A stretch of DNA of 64,000 bases from Burkholderia sp. 9120 (GCF_000745015.1 NZ_JQNA01000001.1:682001-746000); one strand, 5' to 3'. Shown: positions 17,678 to 26,552, counted from the first letter of the stretch. Numbers and translations are program-made. Notes: generated by a model not told the origin, from the letters alone.

Positions 17678-18829
17678 TCACGCCGCCGGTACGGCCGCTC
17701 CCACCTGCTGATAGACCGCCGTTTCGAAACCGATCAGCGTCTCGATCACCGGCATGTCGAAGAACGGCAGCAACTGTGTCATCAGCACCGCGCCGATGCC
17801 CTTCGCGCGATCGATCCAGTAGAACGAATTGAACACGCCGGCCCAGTCGCCGCTGCCGTTGCTGCGCATGCCCGGCAGATCGGTGAGCGTCAGGTGGAAG
17901 CCCAGCCCCCAACTCTGCGGCCACGGCGCGCCGGGCGTGTCGTTCGACAGTTCGGGCATCGTGGATTTCATCAACTCGGGCAACGTGATTTGCCCGATAT
18001 GGTTTTGCAACGCCATCCGCACGGTCGCCGGTTCGAGGATGCCGGCGCCGTCGTTGAGCCATGCCTGCACGAAGCGGCCGTAGTCCTGCACGGTGCCATA
18101 CGAGCCATGGCCGGCGGCGTCCCATTCGGAAACGGGCGGAAGATCGATCGTTGCGGGCGCAAGTGTGCCGCTGGCCTGGCGCTGCATCACGCGCAGCAGT
18201 CTGCCGCGCTGATCCGCGTTCGGTTCGAAGGTCGAGTCGTTCATACCCAGCGGCTCATACACGTGCTGCCTGATATAGCTGCCCAGACTCTGCCCCGCCA
18301 GTTTCTCGACGACGAGTCCGAGCCAGTCGGTGTTGGTGCCGTATTCCCAGACCGTGCCGGGATCGTTGACGAGCGGCGCGGAGAAACTCTGCTTCTGTCC
18401 CGACAGCGGGTGAGGCACACCCGTCACCTCGTGATAGCGCATCAGCTTTTCGCTGAGGAAGAAGTAGCCGAGACCGGCGGTGTGTGTCATCAGTTGGCGC
18501 ACGGTGGCTTTGCTGGCGGGCGCGCGCAACCGCGGCGTGTCGCCGTCGAAGCCGTCCAATACCTGCAACTCGCCGAACGCCGGCAGAATCGATTCGACGG
18601 TGGCGTCGAGATTCAGCAGCCCCTTCTCCACGAACTGCAGCGCCGCCGTGGTGGCCACGGCCTTCGTCATCGACGCGTTGCGGAACATCGTATGCTCGCT
18701 TGCCTCGCCGGCCGCGTGATGAAACAGCGGGCCGTTACGGTCGACGACCACGGCCGCGATGCCGTGAATGCCGCCGGTCGAAACCGCGTTGTCAAGCAAC
18801 GTCTTGATGGCCGAACCGTCGAATGTCAT
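17678..18829 (-). CDS. Serine hydrolase of the class C beta-lactamase/EstB family
   Basis: 383 residues. The nucleophile motif S-x-x-K is in RNASMTKAVATT and the Y-x-N motif in VWEYGTNTDWLG. An HGSYGTVQDY segment replaces the KTG box region. Such enzymes are esterases, D-aminopeptidases or penicillin-binding-like proteins rather than true beta-lactamases. The ATG at 18829 has AGGAGACAACC directly upstream; the longer reading frame from 18940 would add a hydrophobic leader but lacks a ribosome site. As called, the protein has no signal peptide and would be cytoplasmic. Substrate unknown. Confidence 0.83.
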   Translation of the reverse strand: MTFDGSAIKTLLDNAVSTGGIHGIAAVVVDRNGPLFHHAAGEASEHTMFRNASMTKAVATTAALQFVEKGLLNLDATVESILPAFGELQVLDGFDGDTPRLRAPASKATVRQLMTHTAGLGYFFLSEKLMRYHEVTGVPHPLSGQKQSFSAPLVNDPGTVWEYGTNTDWLGLVVEKLAGQSLGSYIRQHVYEPLGMNDSTFEPNADQRGRLLRVMQRQASGTLAPATIDLPPVSEWDAAGHGSYGTVQDYGRFVQAWLNDGAGILEPATVRMALQNHIGQITLPELMKSTMPELSNDTPGAPWPQSWGLGFHLTLTDLPGMRSNGSGDWAGVFNSFYWIDRAKGIGAVLMTQLLPFFDMPVIETLIGFETAVYQQVGAAVPAA

Positions 18830-18999
18830 GGTTGTCTCCTGCGTTCGTGATGGGAAGCCCGTGGACGGAATGGTTTCCGGCACGGGGCGTCCATTTTGCG
18901 CCAGGAAGACGAAGGCTGCTGCGAGGGCTACAGAAAACACTGAATCGGCCGTTATCGCAAAGATATCCTTTCGAATAAGCCCCTCGTTTCCCGCGCCCT

Positions 19000-20427
19000 A
19001 TGGAGAAAGCAACCACGCATAAAGTTCTGCCGCTTCTGGCATCGCTCGCGTTGCTTGCCCATTCGGGTCTCGCCAACACGGCCGGGACCACGCCCGACTC
19101 GCCCAGTGCGCCCCTCAACGAGCGCATCCTGACAGTGCCCATCGACACGTCGCCACCGGTGCGCCTAAAGGTCACCGTGTACATGCCATCGCGCGGCGGC
19201 CCTTTCCCGCTCGCGCTCATCAATCACGGTGCGTCGCACGATCCGGCGAACGCGCCGCGCATTGCCGATAACTTCATCCCCTACTACTTTCTCTCGCGCG
19301 GCTACGCGGTCGCCATGCCGATGATGCGCGGCTACGCGGGCTCCGAAGGCACCATGCGTCCGCACGGTTGCGATCTCGTGGCGACCGGCATGGACGCAGC
19401 GCGCGACATTCGCGAAGTACTCGACTCCGTGAAGCAGCAACCGGGCGTGGATGCTTCGCGGATCGTCATGGTCGGCAAAAGCATGGGCGGATGGAACACG
19501 CTGGTGTTTGGCGCGCAGAACCCGCCCGATGTAAAAGGACTCGTCAGCTTTGCGGGCGGCCTCAAGGAATCCGATTGCCACGCGCCGGACGCGAGCCTGA
19601 TCAGCGGCGCCGGCCAGCTCGGCGCTCACACGAAACTGCACTCGATCTGGTTCTTCGGCGACAACGATCAACCCTTCGCCACCTCGACCTGGCGCGACAT
19701 GTTTCGACAATACACGGCGGCGGGCGCGCCCGCGGAACTCGTCGACTACGGCGTGTTCCAGAAGGATGCGCATGCCATGACCGCGTCGGCGGCGGGCTTA
19801 CCTCTGTGGGTGAAGAAAGCCGACGCGTTCCTCACCGGCATCGGCATGCCCGGTCGCGAGGTCAACCCGGAGTACCTGCCGAATCAGGCCTACACGACGA
19901 GCGCGTATGCCGATCTCAATGACGTCGGCGCACTGCCCTATCTGGACGCGAAACAACGGGAGACGCTGTATCGCGGTTTTCTGGCGGCGCCGCTGCCGCG
20001 TGCGATCGCAATCGGGACGACTGATGCGGTCTGGTCATCGGGCGGTTTCGATGCCGCCGCGAGCGCCATGCAGCACTGTTCTGAACGCACGCACTATTGC
20101 CAGTTGTACGCGGTCGACAATAAGGTCGTCTGGCCTCGGCTCGAATCGGAACCGCCGAGCACGCACTTTGCGGCGCTGACAGATGCATCGGCGATTCCAT
20201 ATCTGAATGCTCAAGGACGCAAGGCCTATGGCGCGTTTCTGACGAGTCGCCGGCCACGAGCGTTCGCGATTGCACCCGATGGCGCGTGGGGCGTGGCTTC
20301 AGGTTTGGATCCGATGAACGATGCGCTCGTTGCGTGCGCAAACGGTCATAGCGGTTGCCGGCTTTACGCGGTGGATGGGGATGTTGTGTGGGCAGCGAAG
20401 ACGGCTGGCGGCGCGCTGGGGAAATAA
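19000..20427 (+). CDS. Secreted alpha/beta hydrolase with a duplicated C-terminal module
   Basis: 475 residues. A signal peptide (LPLLASLALLAHSGLANTA) precedes an alpha/beta hydrolase core with oxyanion region INHGASHDP and nucleophile elbow VGKSMGGWN (Ser in GKSMG). A catalytic His is probable in KDAHAMT. The core is of the dienelactone-hydrolase/acetyl-esterase type. After residue 300 come two homologous modules of about 70 residues; each has a (D)ALPYLDA- or AIPYLNA-type start, paired Cys, and a QLYAVDNKVVW or RLYAVDGDVVW end. The Cys pairs suggest periplasmic disulfides. The catalytic substrate is unknown. Confidence 0.78.
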   Translation: MEKATTHKVLPLLASLALLAHSGLANTAGTTPDSPSAPLNERILTVPIDTSPPVRLKVTVYMPSRGGPFPLALINHGASHDPANAPRIADNFIPYYFLSRGYAVAMPMMRGYAGSEGTMRPHGCDLVATGMDAARDIREVLDSVKQQPGVDASRIVMVGKSMGGWNTLVFGAQNPPDVKGLVSFAGGLKESDCHAPDASLISGAGQLGAHTKLHSIWFFGDNDQPFATSTWRDMFRQYTAAGAPAELVDYGVFQKDAHAMTASAAGLPLWVKKADAFLTGIGMPGREVNPEYLPNQAYTTSAYADLNDVGALPYLDAKQRETLYRGFLAAPLPRAIAIGTTDAVWSSGGFDAAASAMQHCSERTHYCQLYAVDNKVVWPRLESEPPSTHFAALTDASAIPYLNAQGRKAYGAFLTSRRPRAFAIAPDGAWGVASGLDPMNDALVACANGHSGCRLYAVDGDVVWAAKTAGGALGK

Positions 20428-20476
20428 ACCCAGCGCACCGAACGCGCGTCGGCGCGTCGAATCGTGAAGCCAACTG

Positions 20477-20500
20477 GGTGGCACAGGTTTCTATGCCACC
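20477..20500. terminator. Hairpin between convergent genes
   Basis: A perfect 7-bp stem GGTGGCA/TGCCACC with a 10-base loop lies between the hydrolase gene and the oppositely read repeat-protein gene. It may act as a bidirectional terminator. No T-run follows on either strand. Confidence 0.4.
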
Positions 20501-20564
20501 AGTCAGTTTCTGAACTTGATCTTGAATGCCGCGCGACCGCAACTGCGACCACAACCGCAAGCAA

Positions 20565-21395
20565 TCACGCAGATAGCGTCTGCGTGTAGTCCGGCATATT
20601 GGGCATGTTCATCGACAGATCGAGGTTCATGTCAGGCAACTGGGACGTGCCATCGGACACCATCTGATCGAGACCGCCTTGCGCTGCCCACTGGAAGTTG
20701 CCCACGCCGGACTTGCCGTCCGCGCCGGACACGTCGTGCGTTTCGATCTGCTGGTAGACGTCCGGATTCTGCAGCATGTACGACGCCGCCGCGGACACGT
20801 CCGACGGCGTGCCGGCGGGCGGATTATTGGCCAACTGGTAGAGCTTGTTGGGATCGAGCGACTTGATCCCGTTCTGGCTCATATAGCTCGACAGCGTGCC
20901 CGCCGCGTCTTGCGCGCCCATCATTGCGCCCTGCGTCGACGTTGAATCCATCGAGTCGGTCGTGCTCGACGACGGCTCGCTGTCGAGACCGCCCTGCGCC
21001 GCCCACTCGAAATTGCCCACGCCCGAAATGCCGTCCGCGCCGGACACGTCGTGCGTTTCGATCTGCTGATAGACATCCGGATTCTGCAGCATGTACGACG
21101 CCGCCGACGACACCTCGGGCGGCGTGCCGGCCGGCGGATTATTCGCGAGCTGATACAGCTTGTTCGGATCGAGCGACGAGATGCCGTTCTGATTCATATA
21201 GCTCGCGAGCGTGCCGGCCGCGTCCTGCCCGGTCTGGTTTTGACCGAGCGACGACGAACTCTGCTGCAGCGCCTGATTGATCATCTGATCGACCTGCTGC
21301 TCGAGTTGCTTGATATTCTGATCCTCCGACGAGAACGAACTGTCGGTGCTGGGCATGGAGAAGCTGGAAACGGTGTCGTTGGCGATTGCGGTCAT
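20565..21395 (-). CDS. Tandem-repeat protein, candidate Hrp-secreted helper/translocator-like protein
   Basis: 276 residues. An N-terminal Ser/Gln-rich stretch without a signal peptide (usual for type III substrates) precedes two 82-residue repeats, residues 57-138 and 162-243, identical at 74 of 82 positions. Each repeat has a QDAAGTL helix, a LDPNKLYQLANNPPAG segment, AASYMLQNPDVYQQIETHD and a calcium-loop-like DVSGADGxSGVGNF. The last part recalls repeats in HrpF/NopX/HrpK translocators; this comparison is from memory. A Met/Pro-rich tail follows. The ATG at 21395 has a GAGGACGCC ribosome site. A PIP-type box lies upstream, so it is probably an Hrp-regulon member. Confidence 0.7.
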   Translation of the reverse strand: MTAIANDTVSSFSMPSTDSSFSSEDQNIKQLEQQVDQMINQALQQSSSSLGQNQTGQDAAGTLASYMNQNGISSLDPNKLYQLANNPPAGTPPEVSSAASYMLQNPDVYQQIETHDVSGADGISGVGNFEWAAQGGLDSEPSSSTTDSMDSTSTQGAMMGAQDAAGTLSSYMSQNGIKSLDPNKLYQLANNPPAGTPSDVSAAASYMLQNPDVYQQIETHDVSGADGKSGVGNFQWAAQGGLDQMVSDGTSQLPDMNLDLSMNMPNMPDYTQTLSA

Positions 21396-21475
21396 GGCGT
21401 CCTCTGCAAGGGAAGATCGACCGCCATCGGTGAAGCGGATGCGAAACACACACAGCGGCGGTCCGGGGTCGTCTA

Positions 21476-21536
21476 ATGCTAGGGGGTCGCATCGAGACCA
21501 TGGCGTGCCATCCGAAAAGCGCGCTGGAAATGCGAA
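21476..21536 (-). promoter_or_regulatory. PIP-box variant and -10 of the tandem-repeat gene
   Basis: On the minus strand TTCGC (21536-21532), 15 bases, then TTCGG (21516-21512), matching the relaxed TTCGB-N15-TTCGB form of the HrpX/HrpB site. After 30 bases comes TAGCAT (21481-21476), fitting the YANNNT -10 element at the spacing known from Xanthomonas. The start codon is 80 bases further on. Confidence 0.6.
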
Positions 21537-21573
21537 GCGACGATCACGTCGCAACGCGCCGCGCATCTGTGCG

Positions 21574-22005
21574 TCACTGCACCTGGGCGGCACCGCGCGC
21601 GGCCTGGCCTTCGCAATAGGCGAGGTACTTGTCGTAGGCTTGCTGCGGCGGCGTTTTGGCGTAGCGTCCGTACAGACGTTCGACAAAGGTCGCCAGTTCC
21701 GCTTCCGCGTAGACCTGTCGTTCGATCGGCATCGCCGCCGCCACCGCTTGCGTCTTGCGCAATTCGTCCTGTTTGCTGATGCCCGCGTCACGGTCCTGCG
21801 CGATCAGCTTGGCGTTGTTCGCGCGCATCGCGCAGATCTGCGTCATCGCCGCCGGGGCTTGTGGTTGTGTTTGCACCTGTGTTTGCGCTTGCGCGGTCAG
21901 CGGATTCAGCGACGCGGCCGACGCCAGCAGCGCCGCCGCGCACGAGCGGTGGGCCCACATCAGAAAGCGCGCGCGACGCGAGCCGCTTCGGGTTGCATCG
22001 TTCAT
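21574..22005 (-). CDS. Small periplasmic hypothetical protein
   Basis: 143 residues. A basic N-terminus and hydrophobic core (CAAALLASAASLNPLTAQAQ) form a signal peptide, then a Gln-rich linker. A helical domain follows with Cys in QICAMRANNAKLIAQDRDAG and near the end in KYLAYCEGQ. The ATG overlaps the stop of the JmjC/cupin gene (ATGA), so it is translationally coupled to it. Function unknown. Its place in the TylF/JmjC operon suggests a role linked to the modification those enzymes carry out, or simple co-regulation. Confidence 0.68.
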   Translation of the reverse strand: MNDATRSGSRRARFLMWAHRSCAAALLASAASLNPLTAQAQTQVQTQPQAPAAMTQICAMRANNAKLIAQDRDAGISKQDELRKTQAVAAAMPIERQVYAEAELATFVERLYGRYAKTPPQQAYDKYLAYCEGQAARGAAQVQ

Positions 22006-23282
22006 CCAGTCCCCGCAGTGTTCGTGAGTTTCGATTGGGAAACCGTATCGTCGCGCAGCATCGCAGCGACGGTGGCATCCGCGGCATCGGCGGCGAAGCG
22101 GCTGATGGACAGCACATGATCCAGCGCCCACACGCAGTGATACCAGCCGATTGGAATCACCAGCAGGTCGCCGGGTTCCAGCACGAGATCGACGCCTCGC
22201 GCCTGGGCAAAACGCGGGAAGCGCGTCAGATCAGGCGACGCCACGTCGACACGGCACGGGCGATACGTGTTGAACGAATCGAACGCGTAGAGGGCGGCTT
22301 CCTGAGCCGGCGCGTAAAGACGCACGCGTTTGCGGCCGTGAATCTGGGCCAGAAACGAGTTCGCCAGATCGCAGTGCAAACGCGTCACCAGCGCCGCCCC
22401 GCTGGCTCGGCCAAACCAGAGCTGACCCGCGCCGAATAGACGCGCCGGCAAGCGTGGCAACGCAAAGCGCGCTTCCCATGCCGCTGGCAGCAGGCAGCCT
22501 TCCGTGTAAGTCGCGGCGCCGGGTTCGGCCACGCACTGCTCGGCGATTCTGTCGATGAAGCCGGCCACGGTCTGCGCCGCGCCGCTCGATGGGTCCGGGC
22601 GCAGCACCGTCGAGCCTTCGTGGCGGCGCCAGTCGTCGAGGGTCCACGCGACTTCCGGCCAGTCGATCATGTCGCGCAGAACGAGTGGAACCGAGGCGTC
22701 GAGCGCGTCGGCAAGCGCTGTGCAGAGGTCGTTGTGATTGCAACCTTGCATGCTCATCACGCGCACCGTCGTGAGGGCGGCAGGCGCGCGTTGCCTGGCC
22801 CGCTCGAGCGCCGCGCGGCCCGCTGTTGAAGGACGCTTGAGCAATTGCAGCCAGTACGCCGCGAGCCGCGCGGAGCCGTCGATTCGCACGCCGCCGAGAG
22901 CGAGGGAGGTGGCGCTGCGCGGATCGAAACCAGTTGGGTCGTCGAGCATCGCGCTTAGTAGCGCGTGGTTTAGGGTGATGCGCGCTGCGGCGGGGTATGC
23001 GCCGCTAGAGGGGGGCGGAACAGGAACAGGAACAGGAACTGGAACTGGAGTCGCGGTCGCGGTCGGAGTCGGAGTCGGAGCCGGCATCGACGTAGGCGTC
23101 AGAGTCGGCGTCGGCATCGGCATCGACTCAATCGAAGGGCCAAGCAGAAAGCGCCGCGAAACCTCGGCGCAATCGCTGACGATCAGATCGACCGCTAACG
23201 CCTGCGGCGGCGCGACATAGTGCTCCGCGAGCCGCGCTTCCAGCAGCGCACTCAACGCCGCGTGCGCGTCACGGCTCACCAT
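22002..23282 (-). CDS. JmjC/cupin_8-type Fe(II) oxygenase-like protein
   Basis: 426 residues. The C-terminal 200 residues read as a cupin_8/JmjC barrel: TRLHCDLANSFLAQIHGRKRVRLYAP gives the H-x-D iron ligands and 2-oxoglutarate-side Lys, and LEPGDLLVIPIGWYHCVWAL gives the distal His. Such proteins hydroxylate proteins or small molecules using 2-oxoglutarate and O2. Residues 55-95 are a Pro/Thr/Val hexanucleotide-encoded repeat. The start overlaps the end of the TylF-like methyltransferase gene by seven bases and the stop overlaps the next start, so the three form one coupled operon behind a PIP box. Confidence 0.75.
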   Translation of the reverse strand: MVSRDAHAALSALLEARLAEHYVAPPQALAVDLIVSDCAEVSRRFLLGPSIESMPMPTPTLTPTSMPAPTPTPTATATPVPVPVPVPVPPPSSGAYPAAARITLNHALLSAMLDDPTGFDPRSATSLALGGVRIDGSARLAAYWLQLLKRPSTAGRAALERARQRAPAALTTVRVMSMQGCNHNDLCTALADALDASVPLVLRDMIDWPEVAWTLDDWRRHEGSTVLRPDPSSGAAQTVAGFIDRIAEQCVAEPGAATYTEGCLLPAAWEARFALPRLPARLFGAGQLWFGRASGAALVTRLHCDLANSFLAQIHGRKRVRLYAPAQEAALYAFDSFNTYRPCRVDVASPDLTRFPRFAQARGVDLVLEPGDLLVIPIGWYHCVWALDHVLSISRFAADAADATVAAMLRDDTVSQSKLTNTAGTG

Positions 23283-24337
23283 GGCTTACGCCAGTAGACC
23301 GCTTGCCCGTTGACACGCGTCAACGGCGCATCGATCCCATGCGCGGCGCGATATTCATCGACGGCACGCGCGCAACCGGTCGGCAAGCCATAGTCATCGA
23401 CGATCACGAAGCCGCCCGGCGACAAACGCGAATACAGGGCGTCGAGCGCCACACGAGTCGACTCGTACCAGTCGCCGTCAAGCCGCATCAGCGCCAGCCG
23501 CTCGATCGGGGCAGCGGGCAGCGTGTCGGCGAACCACCCCGGCAGGAAGCGCACGCGGCGGTCGAGCAGTCCGGCTCGGGCGAACGACTCGCGCACGCTG
23601 GCCAGATCGCTGCGCAGTCCGCCGACCGCGCCCATCAGGTGATGCCAGATGGCCTCGCGCAGATCGACCGCGGGGTCCGGCGTCGGCAGTCCCGCGAAGG
23701 AGTCGGCCACCCACACGCTACGGCCTCGGTCGCCGAACGCGTTCAGCACGGCGCGCAACAGAATCGTCACACCGCCGCGCCACACGCCGGTTTCGATGAA
23801 GTCGCCCGGCACCTGTTCGTCGATCGTCACGCGCGCCAGCTCGACGACGTTGTCGAGCAACACGGAATCGCACATGGTCAGACGGCGCGACGCGTGATGC
23901 ATGTGATTCAGCGCATCGGCCATGCGCGACGGGTCGACGCCAGCGACCTCGGCCGCCGTGCGATGCAGCGGCCCAAGCCAGTCGGCGAAGATGCGATCCG
24001 CTTCGGCTAGCCGTTCGCGACAATCGGCGGCGGTGATGGGGGCGTCGGGCGTGGCGGGCGTGGCGGGCGTGGCGGGCGTGGCGGGCGTGGCGGGCGTGTC
24101 GTGCGTGTCGGACGTGTCGTGCGTGTCGTGCGTGTCGTGCGTGGCGGCAGGTGCGGGCGTATCGGTGTGCACGTCGGTGTGCGCCTTGGTATCCGCCGCG
24201 CCGCCGATGTAGCGGCGGATCATCGCCAGATAGGGGTACGCCCGGTCTTGGTCCGCGAGCGGCACGAGAGGCATCGGCTCGGCGTCGAGCCACGAGACAC
24301 GGGGCAAGCCTGGGAAGTTCGAAAGAGTCGATTCCAT
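23276..24337 (-). CDS. TylF/MycF-type O-methyltransferase family protein
   Basis: 353 residues. After an N-terminal region containing a (THD)n then (PAT)n low-complexity run (about residues 58-95) comes the TylF domain: GDFIETGVWRGGVTILLRAV (SAM site), VWVADSFAGLPTPD, LMRLDGDWYEST and GGFVIVDDYGLPTG (metal site). Known members O-methylate sugar hydroxyls of macrolides; many bacterial relatives sit in glycan or natural-product clusters. It is the first gene of the coupled operon with the JmjC protein and lies 128 bases behind a PIP box. The ribosome site before ATG 24337 is weak. Confidence 0.82.
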   Translation of the reverse strand: MESTLSNFPGLPRVSWLDAEPMPLVPLADQDRAYPYLAMIRRYIGGAADTKAHTDVHTDTPAPAATHDTHDTHDTSDTHDTPATPATPATPATPATPDAPITAADCRERLAEADRIFADWLGPLHRTAAEVAGVDPSRMADALNHMHHASRRLTMCDSVLLDNVVELARVTIDEQVPGDFIETGVWRGGVTILLRAVLNAFGDRGRSVWVADSFAGLPTPDPAVDLREAIWHHLMGAVGGLRSDLASVRESFARAGLLDRRVRFLPGWFADTLPAAPIERLALMRLDGDWYESTRVALDALYSRLSPGGFVIVDDYGLPTGCARAVDEYRAAHGIDAPLTRVNGQAVYWRKPW

Positions 24338-24428
24338 CGCGGGTTCGGGTGGCGCTCGGGCCGTTGGTCAGAAGAGAGGCGAAACCGTTGGTGTCACGCT
24401 ACGTTGAGCGTGGCGGCAAGCCCGAGTC

Positions 24429-24489
24429 AGTATCGACCGCCATCCGAACGCGTTTGGCCGAAGCGCGAATCGCTGCATGCTCAGGCGAA
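24429..24489 (-). promoter_or_regulatory. PIP box upstream of the TylF/JmjC operon
   Basis: Perfect TTCGC-N15-TTCGC on the minus strand (24489-24465). Thirty bases on lies GATACT (24434-24429), one base off the YANNNT pattern but similar to a sigma-70 -10. The methyltransferase start is about 90 bases further. This places a methyltransferase and a hydroxylase-like gene under predicted HrpB/HrpX control. Confidence 0.6.
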
Positions 24490-24500
24490 CCACTGCGCCT

Positions 24501-24628
24501 CGCTGCCTCGCTGTCTCGCTTTCTCGCTGTCTCGCTGTCTCGCTGTCCCGCTGTCCCGCTGTCCCGCTCCTTCGCTCCTTCGCTCCTTCGCTCCTTCGCT
24601 CCTTCGCTCCTTCGCTCCTTCGCTGTGC
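24501..24628. repeat. Octanucleotide tandem repeat, 16 units
   Basis: Sixteen consecutive 8-base units of the form CGCTNNNN run in three blocks: mostly CGCTGTCT, then CGCTGTCC, then six CGCTCCTT, ending in CGCTGTGC. The array lies in the 408-base spacer between the methyltransferase gene and the DUF3455 lipoprotein gene, just upstream of the PIP box of the former. Confidence 0.9.
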
Positions 24629-24745
24629 AGGTGACTTGCCCGATCCCGTCGCGTGCGGTTTTCGATCCAGTCTTTCGTGTCGGCGCCCACGACACCTTAC
24701 AGGATCAGGTGTGATGCCAGCATCGCTCGCCTTCCCTTTCCGCCA

Positions 24746-25450
24746 ATGACTGGTTTCCCGCCCCGCCCCGCACTATTCCCGCCATTCGCGGCTTTCGCCC
24801 GACTCGCGCCTTTGTCGCGCCCGACGCTGACCTGTCTCACGGCAGGCTGCCTGCTCGCGCTCGCCGCCTGCGCGACGACGTCCAGAACGCCGCCGACCGC
24901 CAACGAGTCCCTCCCTCTCGATCTACGCGCCGGCCAGAACGAAGTGCTCCAGGAAGTGATGACCACCCACGGCGATGAAACCTACGTCTGCCGACGCATC
25001 AAGTCCGACGTGCCCGCCGCCGGCGCCGCGTTGCAGCCCGGCATCGCCCGCGACGGCACGCAACTGCTGTGGGATCCGCTGGGATCCGAAGCCTTGCTGG
25101 TCGACGCACGCGGCCAAAGCGTGGGCACCATCGCACCGGGCCGTTACTTCCTCGCGTACGACGGCAGCTACGTGATCGGCAAAGTGGCCGGCGAAAGCCA
25201 GGTCGGCGCGAACGCGCTGACCTGGGTGCGTTACACCGCGCGCTTCGTCGCGGCGCGACGCCCCGGCGAGGGCCGGCTGGCCGACATCAGTTCGATCCAG
25301 CGCATCGACACTTCGGGTGGCCTGCCGCCTCTGCCCGCGTGCGAACTGGAAGGCGCTCATCTGCTGGTGCCTTACGGCGCGACCTATATGTTCTATCGCG
25401 CCAAAGGGCTCGCGCCGGTCGCCTTGTCGGCGAGTCAGCCACTGCATTGA
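24746..25450 (+). CDS. DUF3455-family lipoprotein
   Basis: 234 residues. The leader ends in a lipobox (LLALAAC followed by ATTS), so it is a predicted lipoprotein. The mature part has the DUF3455 pattern: QNEVLQEVMTTHGDETYVCR, a WDPLG segment, YDGSYVIGKV, then TSGGLPPLPACE and VPYGATYMFYRA near the end. The function of the family is unknown. The leader is longer than usual before the lipobox, so the true start may be further in. The next gene begins 16 bases downstream, suggesting an operon. Confidence 0.72.
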   Translation: MTGFPPRPALFPPFAAFARLAPLSRPTLTCLTAGCLLALAACATTSRTPPTANESLPLDLRAGQNEVLQEVMTTHGDETYVCRRIKSDVPAAGAALQPGIARDGTQLLWDPLGSEALLVDARGQSVGTIAPGRYFLAYDGSYVIGKVAGESQVGANALTWVRYTARFVAARRPGEGRLADISSIQRIDTSGGLPPLPACELEGAHLLVPYGATYMFYRAKGLAPVALSASQPLH

Positions 25451-25466
25451 TACCCCGGAGTCGATC

Positions 25467-26552
25467 ATGCAATTCGGTTTGTTCTTGACGCTGCCCGCGC
25501 CCGAACCCAGGCCCGCCGCCGAGCTCTACCAGCGCGCGCTCGACATGGCTGAAGCCGCCGATACGCTCGGCTTCAGCCATCTGTGGCTCGCCGAGCATCA
25601 CTTCACGAACTATTCGCACTCGTCGCGCCCGCTGATGCTGCTCTCGCATATCGCCGCGCGCACGCGTCATCTGCGTCTCGGGCCGGCGATCGTTCCGGTG
25701 CCGCTGCATCATCCACTGGTGATCGCGGAAGAGCTCGCGACACTCGACGTGCTGAGCGGCGGCCGTGTCGAAGCCGGTCTCGGCAGCGGTTATCAGCGCT
25801 ATCAATACGAGCGCTTCCAGCTCACCAAAGGCGCAAGCACGGCACGCGACGACGAAGCGATCGACGTGCTCCTGAAAGCATTGCGCGAACCCGTGTTCTC
25901 GCATCACGGCGAGCACTTCCACATTCCCCGCACCGGGCTCGTACCGCAGCCGCTGCAACGCGCGATACCGCTGTGGCTCGTGGTCAATTCGAGCCGGCGG
26001 GCGTCGGTCGAACAAGCCGTGAAGCGGCGCGCCAATCTCTTCACCGGCGTGCTCGAACCGATTTCGAAGTTGACGGATGTACGGCGTCACTATCCGGATC
26101 TCGCCGCTGCGCTGTCGATGGTGCGTATCGGCACGCAGCGGCCTGCGTTCGTCGCTGAGAACGAAGCGCAGGCGCGCGAGGCCGTCGAGCATGCGCGCTG
26201 GAACGGACGCGCGACGCTGCGTCTGCGTCACGATTGGGGCGACGTCGTGGACGGCATCGTGCCGGCGGAGCCTCTGCCCGACGAGCCCTCGGACGACGCG
26301 TTGCGCAACGATTTTCTGGTGATCGGCACGGCGGACGAATGCATTCATCAACTGCGTCGGATTCAAGCCGGGCTCGGTTGTGACTACTTCAGCGCGAGCT
26401 TCTGGTTCGGCTCGATGCCGCATGACATGGCGATGGAATCCATGCGTCGTTTTGCTCGGGACGTGATGCCGGCATTCGCGCGCGAAACGGCGGCGGATGC
26501 ATGCGAGGAGGGCTCACCGCCTCCGCAGTGGGAGTCAACGCTGGCGTGGTGA
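25467..26552 (+). CDS. LLM-class flavin-dependent oxidoreductase
   Basis: 361 residues of the bacterial-luciferase-like TIM-barrel family. The N-terminus MQFGLFLTLPAP, the AEAADTLGFSHLWLAEHHF segment and DVLSGGRVEAGLGSGYQRYQYERF are characteristic. Family enzymes use reduced FMN and O2 (or F420) in monooxygenations; the substrate here is unknown. CCCCGGAGTCGATC provides the ribosome site. It follows the lipoprotein gene by 16 bases. There is no PIP box nearby, so it is probably not part of the Hrp regulon. Confidence 0.85.
   Translation: MQFGLFLTLPAPEPRPAAELYQRALDMAEAADTLGFSHLWLAEHHFTNYSHSSRPLMLLSHIAARTRHLRLGPAIVPVPLHHPLVIAEELATLDVLSGGRVEAGLGSGYQRYQYERFQLTKGASTARDDEAIDVLLKALREPVFSHHGEHFHIPRTGLVPQPLQRAIPLWLVVNSSRRASVEQAVKRRANLFTGVLEPISKLTDVRRHYPDLAAALSMVRIGTQRPAFVAENEAQAREAVEHARWNGRATLRLRHDWGDVVDGIVPAEPLPDEPSDDALRNDFLVIGTADECIHQLRRIQAGLGCDYFSASFWFGSMPHDMAMESMRRFARDVMPAFARETAADACEEGSPPPQWESTLAW

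Noticed and set aside
24501..24628. Octamer array as a CRISPR
   Set aside because: Units are contiguous without spacers and no cas genes are present.
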